A stretch of 20,616 bases of DNA, from NCBI GenBank assembly GCA_001556995.1, contig LSKF01000119.1, positions 1 to 20,616 on the forward strand. Direction: 5' to 3'. Below the pieces are notes generated by a model, which did not search any database, had not been told where the DNA came from, and saw only the letters and a list, made by a program, of their open reading frames with translations. This DNA is from Erythrobacteraceae bacterium CCH12-C2 (GTDB lineage Bacteria; Pseudomonadota; Alphaproteobacteria; Sphingomonadales; Sphingomonadaceae). Positions 15,242 through 20,616 of this stretch are shown here, piece after piece; the first letter of the stretch is position 1; the number at the start of each line of letters is the position of its first letter. The translations under genes were made by a program, and so were the position numbers.

Positions 15242-15846
15242 TATTTTTATCCGAAAATCAGTTGTTTAAGAGGGCGCGCACTGCCTAACTGGGGCTTGCA
15301 ATGGTCCCGGCGATGGGCTTGTAAGCACCTAGTAAGCGCGGCCGGCGGCGCTCCGTTCGCGCGAGCTCTCGCCCCGCCTCACTCAGCCTGCCCTTATTCG
15401 TTTTGCTTTTGGCGCCTCTCACCCGATTCCCGTGCGCAAGGGGGCGGCGTATCGACGCTCCTGCCCCCAGCCAAGGTATCGGTGTCACATTCCCAAAGCC
15501 AGTTCGGTCTGATCATTCACGAAGGCTGGCTCATAGGTACGTGTCAGAGATCCTGTGACTCCCACATCGCGCAACGCACCGCGCCATTCGGCGTTGATTC
15601 GCTGAGGCTGGTTCCGGTGCGGGGCGGACGCCGTGGTTGCTCGAGAGCGCAGACGAGGCGAGGGAAAATAGCGACGCGCCTTTTGCGTCAGCCGCGGGGC
15701 AGAATATCGACGATCCGGCGATGCTGATATCATGGCAGATGTTCAATCTGGTCGTGACGAACATCTGCCATTGGATGGCAAAGCACCTTGAGCTTCTCGA
15801 TATCTTGTTGACACCAGAGGGCCGAGGAAACCCGGGGTGTCCCGTT
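15242..15846. other. Long region downstream of tRNA-Gly without a recognisable gene
   Basis: About 600 bases with many short overlapping open frames on both strands and none I can assign. A frame at 15637-15870 on the plus strand contains a reasonable stretch (around PAMLISWQMFNLVV) but no ribosome-binding site and no known family; its upstream frame has two stops in the preceding 70 bases. The only strong structure is the 13-bp inverted repeat at 15732-15771 (separate entry). I looked for a repeat of the tRNA 3' end here and further right and saw none. It may be degraded mobile DNA. Confidence 0.6.
15732..15771. repeat. Perfect 13-bp inverted repeat with 14-base loop
   Basis: ATGGCAGATGTTC at 15732-15744 is followed, after 14 bases, by its exact reverse complement at 15759-15771. 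No T run follows on either strand, so it is not a classical terminator. It could be an operator, a recombinase or transposase binding site, or an RNA hairpin. No coding function explains it. Confidence 0.8.
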
Positions 15847-16116
15847 TCAGCGGCAGATAGGGCGCCCTAGCGCATTGCAGCTCTGGGCCGTCTCTGCGGA
15901 CGGCTCGCCGCAAGGGACATGAGCCAGTGCGACTTTCCCCTTTTCGTACAGGACAAGGTTCGCGATCGTCGCCTGCAGCACCATCTCGGAAAGATTGCCC
16001 GACGTATCCCTCACCAGCCGGACATCATAGCCGTCGGCCGCCATCGACTTGGCGGGAAGACCAACGCAAAAATCGGCGGTGTTGTCGGGATCGAGCATAC
16101 AGAAGGGTTCGAACAT
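15847..16116 (-). pseudogene. Isochorismatase-family cysteine hydrolase fragment (C-terminal half)
   Basis: An 89-codon frame whose middle resembles the C-terminal half of isochorismatase-like hydrolases (YcaC type): ADFCVGLPAKSMAADGYDVR contains the Cys (about residue 17) that is the nucleophile in this family, followed by RLVRDTSGNLSEM, which matches the family's V-x-D-A/T-S-G-x-x-x-E/N strand and turn. Whole enzymes have about 180-210 residues, with catalytic Asp and Lys in the first half. Here the first half is missing: an in-frame TGA lies one codon before the ATG at 16116, and the other two frames upstream show no such domain. No clear ribosome-binding site is present. The assignment is by eye. 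It lies directly downstream of, and on the same strand as, the AraC regulators, so it may be what is left of one of their targets. Confidence 0.5.
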
Positions 16117-16349
16117 GGATCATTGCTTTTCGTCAGACGGCCAAGCGAAAGCTCCGCAGGATAGCGTTGCTCCAAGCGCAGCCCCATACCGACCCGAATA
16201 GGCGAAGGCTGACGTGTCAGCGTCCTCGATCTTGCTCTCGCGCAGCGATCTTGGCGTGGAATCCGCCATGGCGGGGCCGGCTTGAGCAAAACGGGATGGA
16301 AGTGACAGGTAAAGACGACGTCGAAGCCTAACCGGCTGTCAGTCGACAC

Positions 16350-17222
16350 TCATGCCCGCCGATCCCGCCGCCAGCGGCTGGGGTTGACGCCCATTTCAGC
16401 ACCAAAGGCGCGGGCCAGAGACTGCGAGCTTTCGTAACCCACCTCCAGCGCGATCTCGGTGACCGACATCTCCGTATGCGCCAGAAGCGCACAGGCCCGC
16501 TCGATCCGAAGCTGCATCAGGTAACGGTGCGGCGGCGTGCCCACGCTTTTACGGAACGCGCGGGCAAAGTGGAATGGCGACAAACCGACCCCTGCTGCCA
16601 GATCTGCCAGCGAGACTGACGCTGCGAGGTCGGACCGCAGTTGCTCCACCGATCGCCGCACCTGCCAGGGGGCGAGTCCACCGGTATTCCATGCTGCAGG
16701 TGTGTTCCGCGGACAGCTGAGCCAGGTCAACAGGGTCGCTGTCGCGCTTTCGATGAACAATGTCGAACGCTGGTCCGCATGGGAGGCATGGGTCCAGATG
16801 CTGTCCAGAATCTTAACGACCATCGCGTCTTCGAACGGCGCGCTGTGCACCGCGCCCAGATCGCCCGCGGCGCATGGGGAATGGCCAGGGACAAGCGCCA
16901 TCGCCGTTTGGCGCGGGATGGAGATAACGGTTCCCTTGCCCGCATCATCGGCGGCATAATGCGCGTTGACCCGAGGCGGCGCGACCGCGACCATGCGGGG
17001 GCGATGGATGCCCCGCCAGCGACCAGCCCCGAAATCGAATTCGGCGCGGCACGTGCCGAGGGCGGGTATGGCATAGCTGATCACGAAGTCGTCGGTCGGC
17101 GGGTCCGGGAAGGATCCGGCCGGCTGATCGAAGCGGAAAATGTTGATCGGCAGGCCTCCGACCTGCCTGCTGCCGACGATGTGTGCGCCATACTCCGTCT
17201 GGAAGTTGACGGCGAAACTCAT
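16350..17222 (-). CDS. AraC-family transcriptional regulator (third of tandem triplet)
   Basis: A 290-residue regulator with an N-terminal sensor half (1-180) and a C-terminal AraC DNA-binding domain. GGLAPWQVRRSVEQL (181-195) opens the DNA-binding part; helix-turn-helix 1 is around 203-224 (VSLADLAAGVGLSPFHFARA) and helix-turn-helix 2 around 252-275 (MSVTEIALEVGYESSQSLAR), ending in the typical NPSRWRR. Its ATG at 17222-17220 overlaps the stop of the preceding regulator by four bases (ATGA). The DNA-binding part differs from that neighbour in only 9 of 110 residues, counted by eye, whereas the sensor halves show almost no similarity beyond the first few residues (MSF...). The ligand is unknown. 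It is the last gene of the regulator triplet before the hydrolase fragment. Confidence 0.93.
   Translation of the reverse strand: MSFAVNFQTEYGAHIVGSRQVGGLPINIFRFDQPAGSFPDPPTDDFVISYAIPALGTCRAEFDFGAGRWRGIHRPRMVAVAPPRVNAHYAADDAGKGTVISIPRQTAMALVPGHSPCAAGDLGAVHSAPFEDAMVVKILDSIWTHASHADQRSTLFIESATATLLTWLSCPRNTPAAWNTGGLAPWQVRRSVEQLRSDLAASVSLADLAAGVGLSPFHFARAFRKSVGTPPHRYLMQLRIERACALLAHTEMSVTEIALEVGYESSQSLARAFGAEMGVNPSRWRRDRRA
16355..16690. repeat. Direct repeat, copy 1: DNA-binding-domain segment of the AraC genes
   Basis: About 335 bases that match 17224-17560 at most positions, in the same orientation. Similarity starts near the gene end and fades abruptly just before the codons for GGLAPWQ, so the duplicated block corresponds to the DNA-binding domain only. 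Such a block could support recombination that deletes or swaps sensor halves. Confidence 0.8.
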
Positions 17223-18112
17223 GCACGCCGTTCCCGCCGCCAGCGGCTGGGGTTGTTGCCCATCTCGGCGGCAAAGGCGCGGGCCAGAGATTGCGAGCTT
17301 TCGTAGCCGACTTCCAGCGCGATTTCGGTGATTGACATCTCCGTATGCTCCAGGAGTGCGCAGGCTCGTTCGATCCGCAGCTGCATAAGGTAGCGGTGCG
17401 GCGGCGTGCCCACACTCTTCTTGAACGCACGCGCGAAGTGGAACGGCGAAAGTCCGACCCCCGCTGCCAAATCTGCTAGCGAGACCGAGGCTGTCAGGTC
17501 GGACTGCAGATGCTCCACCGATCGGCGCACCTGCCAGGGTGCCAGCCCGCCGGTGGACATGGTCCGATACCGGTCGGGGGTGTTGCGCATGCGGCCAAGA
17601 TGCACCCCCAGCATCAGCAGTGCGCCGTCAACCAAAAGGGACGAATGTGCCGTTCCCGCTTCCCGCTCAAGCCAGAGCCGGTCAATGATCGCAGCTATGA
17701 AATCGTCATGCAGCGGATGTCGATGCACATCGCCGAAATCGCCGTCCCGCGGCCAGTCGGTTTCGGCCATCAGATTCGTGAGGGTCGCGAACGGCAGCGC
17801 GAGAAACCGGATCTCGTGGGAATGGTCGAGGACGAACGATGTGGCTGAATTCGGGGGAATGATAACGGTTTCCCCGATCCTGCCGGCCGTTCGGAACGAC
17901 CCGGCACCAAGATCAACGACGCCCGACGGACATCCGCCAACGACGCGCGAGATCACCATGTCGGGCGATGCAGCATCGGACCAGTCACCTGCAGTCTGAC
18001 GTGCCTGCATCAGTGTAAAGCAATCAAAGCTCCGATCGTCGGAGATTACATGGCCATAGGCGTCGCGGTAAAAGTCGCCGTGGCTGTCGTAAAAGGCGGC
18101 GTCGAAACTCAC
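17219..18112 (-). CDS. AraC-family transcriptional regulator (second of tandem triplet)
   Basis: A 297-residue AraC regulator. I placed the start at the GTG at 18112-18110, which overlaps the stop of the upstream regulator by four bases (GTGA), exactly as the next gene does with ATGA, and gives an N-terminus (MSFDAAFYDSHG) that lines up with MSFAVNFQTEYG of that gene. A TTG six bases earlier is an alternative. The sensor half (1-187) includes the short cupin-like stretch VVDLGAGSFRTAGRIGETVI followed by IPPNS. The DNA-binding half begins at GGLAPWQ (188) and has both helix-turn-helix units (VSLADLAAGVGLSPFHFARA; MSITEIALEVGYESSQSLAR). The near identity of this half to the downstream gene indicates a recent duplication or conversion of the domain. 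Inducer and targets are unknown. Confidence 0.93.
   Translation of the reverse strand: MSFDAAFYDSHGDFYRDAYGHVISDDRSFDCFTLMQARQTAGDWSDAASPDMVISRVVGGCPSGVVDLGAGSFRTAGRIGETVIIPPNSATSFVLDHSHEIRFLALPFATLTNLMAETDWPRDGDFGDVHRHPLHDDFIAAIIDRLWLEREAGTAHSSLLVDGALLMLGVHLGRMRNTPDRYRTMSTGGLAPWQVRRSVEHLQSDLTASVSLADLAAGVGLSPFHFARAFKKSVGTPPHRYLMQLRIERACALLEHTEMSITEIALEVGYESSQSLARAFAAEMGNNPSRWRRERRA
17224..17560. repeat. Direct repeat, copy 2: DNA-binding-domain segment of the AraC genes
   Basis: The partner of the block at 16355-16690, about 870 bases away. Differences are scattered and mostly synonymous, which suggests selection on the protein after duplication. Confidence 0.8.
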
Positions 18113-19101
18113 GCCCAACGCTCCCTCCGATACTCCGTCGGCGAGATGCCGGTATGTTGGCGGAAGGCGCGCGCGAGTGCCTGACTGGAGTCATAGCCGA
18201 CGGCCATCGCAATCTCGGTCACGCTGCAGCGCGTATCTTCCAGCATGGCGCGGGCACGATCGATGCGGAGCGTCATCTGGTAGCGGTGCGGCGCCATGCC
18301 TATCGACCGGCGGAAGGCTCGCGAGAAATGGAAAATTGACAGGCCGGCCATCTCGGCAAGCTGCGCCAGCGACAGGGCAGTATCGTCCGATTGCGCCATC
18401 GCCTCGGTGACGCGGCGAATCTGCCAGGGGGCAAGCCCACCCTTCAGCGAAGGGCGCGGTGCGCCCGCCAGAAGCGCCAGCTCGGCGACGATCAGCGACA
18501 GAACGCTGTCGGCGTGCAGTGACCCATGATTGTTTTGTGTGACCGCGGCGTGCCAGAGTCCTGAGCTCAGATGCCGGGCAGCAGGATTGATGAAGTGATT
18601 GCGGTGAAGGTGCCCGAAATCGATGCTCACATGGCTTTCGTACGGAAGGCTCCGCCGAACGAATTCGCTGCTGATGGCAAGGCAGCGAATACTATGCGGT
18701 CCGTCGACATGGATGTCGGTCGCAACTCCAGGCGGGATCAGGTAGAGCGCGCCGACAGGTGCGGTCTCGCGGAAACGGCCTGCACCAAAATCCGAGTTCT
18801 GCGACCACCCCGTATTGAGTGTCTCCACAATGACGAGGTCCAGACTCGGAGGATCGGACATGTCGCCGCGGGGCTGCCGACATTCCATCATTGCAGCGTT
18901 ATCGCCTACAATTCGCTCGGCGCACACATAGGGCGCGAGCGGACCGCTGAGATAAAGGTCTCGATGACGTCGCAGTTGTGCTGCCATGGTGCGGGCTGCC
19001 CAAAAACCTGACACTGGTTGCGACCATACGAATTCCGCCCCGCACCGGGTAGCAGGAAGCGCCCCGTGAGCTTCGAAAACAGCAATATTGGTGCGAAGCA
19101 T
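18109..19101 (-). CDS. AraC-family transcriptional regulator (first of tandem triplet)
   Basis: An AraC regulator of 330 residues if read from the ATG at 19101. The DNA-binding part begins GGLAPWQIRRVTEAM and has the two helix-turn-helix units (LSLAQLAEMAGLSIFHFSRA; CSVTEIAMAVGYDSSQALAR), ending ISPTEYRRERWA; it is clearly related to, but much more distant from, the two downstream genes. The sensor half contains SDFGAGRFRETAPVGALYLI followed by PPG, similar in plan to the second gene. The start is uncertain: neither 19101 nor the later ATG at 18987 has a good ribosome-binding site, and 18987 would match its neighbours' length better. The open frame also extends upstream past 19237 into the divergent gene, which I reject. 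As first gene of the triplet, its promoter should lie in the short spacer facing the NTF2-like gene. Confidence 0.9.
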   Translation of the reverse strand: MLRTNIAVFEAHGALPATRCGAEFVWSQPVSGFWAARTMAAQLRRHRDLYLSGPLAPYVCAERIVGDNAAMMECRQPRGDMSDPPSLDLVIVETLNTGWSQNSDFGAGRFRETAPVGALYLIPPGVATDIHVDGPHSIRCLAISSEFVRRSLPYESHVSIDFGHLHRNHFINPAARHLSSGLWHAAVTQNNHGSLHADSVLSLIVAELALLAGAPRPSLKGGLAPWQIRRVTEAMAQSDDTALSLAQLAEMAGLSIFHFSRAFRRSIGMAPHRYQMTLRIDRARAMLEDTRCSVTEIAMAVGYDSSQALARAFRQHTGISPTEYRRERWA

Positions 19102-19236
19102 TGTCTTTGTGCTTGGTTGAAGCGGTCTGCCAGGCCTCGTCGATGCCGAAAATTGAAGCAACTTCGGGTGCGAAGCCGTGCGGCACAAAGCGTAGGGTAT
19201 CCATGTGCATGACAGATCATGAAAGGCAGACGGACG

Positions 19237-19584
19237 ATGCCGCTGAGCGCGGACTTGCTCATTCACCTGCTCTCCGCGCCGCATTTCGATCGTTCGGCAT
19301 GGATGGCGGTTTCGAGCGCGCATCTTCATCTGCGCTTCGGCAACGAGGCCGTGCTGGTCGAACAGGTGGTATCACTGGACCGGCTGGAGCGCTGGCTGTC
19401 GGGTGTCCAGACGTTTGGGGCGACGTTTCTCGAGCATTGGCAGCGACGCGAGGCGATCTTCATCGAGGCTGATGTGCAGCCTCTGGACCACCAAGCGGTT
19501 ACCCCTTGCGCCATCGTCGTCCGGATGTCGCGCGGCAAGCTGCTGGACGCGCGAGTCTATATTGATCGTTGTACTGAAGGCTGA
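19237..19584 (+). CDS. NTF2/SnoaL-like small protein
   Basis: A 115-residue protein resembling the NTF2-like (SnoaL-type) cone-shaped fold: an N-terminal helical start (MPLSADLLIHLLSAPHFDRS), then a central part FGATFLEHWQRREAIFIEAD and a C-terminal pair of strands ending RGKLLDARVYIDRCTEG, where the G-K-L-L-D-x-R-x-Y-x-D pattern is typical of the family's last strands. Many NTF2-like proteins are small-molecule isomerases, cyclases or binding proteins; the substrate here is unknown. I chose the ATG at 19237 because AAAGGCAG precedes it at a plausible distance; an in-frame ATG at 19219 is possible. It is divergent from the AraC triplet, an arrangement often seen when a regulator controls the adjacent gene. 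The assignment is by eye and moderate. Confidence 0.65.
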   Translation: MPLSADLLIHLLSAPHFDRSAWMAVSSAHLHLRFGNEAVLVEQVVSLDRLERWLSGVQTFGATFLEHWQRREAIFIEADVQPLDHQAVTPCAIVVRMSRGKLLDARVYIDRCTEG

Positions 19585-19972
19585 CGATTGCGGTTCTGCT
19601 CGTCGAGCCTGACGTCCTCGACTGATTGTTTCTGGTCAGACGAAGAGCGACGCGGTGTCATCATGGCCGTCTGGTGGGATCGTGACCAGTTACGAAAGCT
19701 ATTCAATTATGACGATGGCCCAAAGCGATCCGCAAGCCACAACGGGACTGACATGATCGAGACCAACGCGCGGTACGCGGCGTCAGCCTGAGACCCTTGG
19801 CTTCAAATGGCTCATGCCTCGGTCGGTTCGCAGCAAACGAGGCGACACGGCAGCAATCGCGGCAAAGCGCGCCCGGCGAATGATCGGTTAATGGTATCCC
19901 ACCACCGACAGCGGGTCAGTTGAAGATTGGCGCCCGCAAGGCGGACACCAGGGGGGCACCTGGGAGCGACCG
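19585..19972. other. Region between the NTF2-like gene and the truncated AraC gene
   Basis: About 390 bases without a convincing gene. A frame at 19588-19791 on the plus strand has no ribosome-binding site and no family resemblance. Directly after the NTF2-like stop the bases read LTIAVLLVEPDVLD before a stop, which resembles the first strand of a response-regulator receiver domain but is too short to rely on. The stretch may hold decayed genes. Confidence 0.5.
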
Positions 19973-20566
19973 ATGAATCAAGCAACAGGACTTCTTCTGC
20001 CTGAGCCTTCTGCTGCGGTCATGTTCCAGTGGCTTCGGGGCAGCGGAAGCAAGTTGCTTGTTCCAGCCGGATGGGATGCGATCATCTTGCCGGCATGCCG
20101 GACTGTGGTTTCGGCTTTTCCTGGGGTTCCTCTGACACATGTCCATGCCGGAAGCATACTTTTCATCCCGGCCAATACCTGCACGTCAGTCACTTTCGGA
20201 GCCCGGCATGACGCGGCAATCCTGCTCTTCCACCCGGTGCTTCGGTCTGATTGCAATGCCTTGCTTGAACCCTCGGGTCGCCGCGTGCCGGGAACAGCCA
20301 TGGTTGTGCAGTATGCACAAACCTGTGCAGCAAGGCTGGGTCTTCAGCTTTTGTTTGAGTTGCCGGAGCCATCCTGCCCGGTTGACCTGAGCGATCTTGG
20401 AGAAATCCTGCTCTGCAGCCTGTCTGCAAACGATACAACCGACGCGCTGCGGTCCATGAGCGTCGCCGGCAGGCAGATGACGCAAGCCGATTTGCAGCTG
20501 ATCGACCGGCTGATCGAAGACAATCTCGAAAGCCCGATTCGTCTCAACGACCTTGCCCGGGGTTAG
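19973..20566 (+). pseudogene. AraC-family regulator truncated at the start of its DNA-binding domain
   Basis: A 197-residue frame starting at the ATG at 19973 with GGGAG 6 bases upstream. The N-terminal part has the plan of an AraC-type cupin sensor (for example HVHAGSILFIPANTCTSVTF, about residues 56-75). The last residues, LIDRLIEDNLESPIRLNDLA, match the beginning of an AraC helix-turn-helix domain (the usual L-A-D-L-A segment), but the frame then ends RG-stop. A normal member would continue for about 90-100 more residues with two helix-turn-helix units. The sequence following the break has a different look and its own ribosome-binding site, so the gene was probably interrupted by a mobile element. 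As it stands the product could sense a ligand but not bind DNA. It is unlike the triplet regulators in sequence. Confidence 0.75.
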
Positions 20567-20616
20567 CGTCCGCGCTCGTGGTGTAATTTCTGGTGTAGAT
20601 TGAGGTGATCGCATGG
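20561..20616 (+). mobile_element. Probable left end of an insertion sequence (cut by window edge)
   Basis: Where the AraC frame breaks off, a new segment begins that carries two GGTGTA words 12 bases apart (20580-20585, 20592-20597), a strong ribosome-binding site GAGGTG (20602-20607) and, 5 bases on, an ATG at 20613. An open frame starting 45-50 bases inside the break is typical of a transposase gene behind its terminal inverted repeat. The family cannot be named and the other end is outside the window. The exact junction (near 20558-20563) is a guess. Confidence 0.4.

Noticed and set aside
15021..15242. Minus-strand frame beginning MERAKGFEPSTPTL across the tRNA
   Set aside because: This is the well-known spurious translation of an antisense tRNA.
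15285..15733. Minus-strand frames after the tRNA (Arg/Ser-rich)
   Set aside because: No ribosome-binding site, biased composition, no family resemblance.
15858..15869. 12-bp palindrome TAGGGCGCCCTA
   Set aside because: It is a short GC-rich palindrome at the end of the hydrolase fragment without flanking repeats; likely chance.
16120..16269. Minus-strand 49-codon frame upstream of the hydrolase fragment
   Set aside because: Starts MADSTPRSLRESKIED but has no ribosome-binding site and does not resemble the missing first half of the hydrolase.
19585..19630. Possible response-regulator start (AVLLVEPDVL)
   Set aside because: Only about 14 residues before a stop; too short to support a gene call.
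1..20616. CRISPR array, rRNA genes, integrase and a second tRNA attachment copy
   Set aside because: I looked for regularly spaced repeats, rRNA-like sequence, integrase motifs and a repeat of the tRNA-Gly 3' end and saw none.

Overview
The window looks like chromosomal DNA of a GC-rich alphaproteobacterium, most likely a sphingomonad (Sphingomonadales, possibly Erythrobacteraceae). The reasons are the codon use, the thioredoxin-TPR/Lon-N gene pair, the sphingomonad style of AraC regulators carrying a GGLAPWQ motif, the GTCATCCCAGCGAAAGCTGGG palindrome, and the DUF305-LVIVD secreted protein. This placement is inference from recognition by eye; no search was run.

Layout. (1) Positions 1-2006, minus strand: a succinyl-CoA:3-ketoacid CoA-transferase operon, scoA - HAD-like lipoprotein - scoB (scoB cut by the window edge). 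(2) 2007-2512: an AT-richer divergent spacer with TGC/GCA dyads near scoA and, on the plus strand, a likely small RNA: short hairpin, unpaired CCTCTCCC, strong intrinsic terminator. (3) 2513-4831: a two-ring Cdc48/VCP-like AAA ATPase. (4) 4832-4962: a perfect parS centromere site (TGTTTCACGTGAAACA) followed by a large palindromic repeat in the gap before the convergent polA gene. (5) 4963-7797, minus: polA with all three enzymatic domains. (6) 8045-9453: a small Ala/Glu-rich lipoprotein, a terminator, and a convergent class A beta-lactamase-like hydrolase. (7) 9719-13365: a secreted DUF305-LVIVD fusion protein and a secreted Met/Gly-rich protein of unknown function. (8) 13371-14935, minus: a thioredoxin-TPR (CnoX-like) protein overlapping a Lon N-terminal-domain protein. 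(9) 15167-15241: tRNA-Gly(GCC).

After the tRNA the character changes. From 15242 to the end there are long stretches without clear genes, an apparent remnant of an isochorismatase-family hydrolase, three tandem AraC-family regulators joined by 4-bp start/stop overlaps, an NTF2-like small protein, and a fourth AraC-type regulator that ends just as its DNA-binding domain should begin. At that break a new sequence starts that carries a strong ribosome-binding site and an ATG at the last bases of the window, as expected for the left end of an insertion sequence. This half reads as an accessory, rearranged region next to a tRNA gene.

The most noteworthy points are the AraC triplet (two neighbours share 101 of 110 residues in the DNA-binding half but have unrelated sensor halves), the putative sRNA at 2308-2368, the parS site, the 13-bp perfect inverted repeat at 15732-15771, and the interrupted AraC gene at the right edge. 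I found no CRISPR array, rRNA, or complete mobile element.
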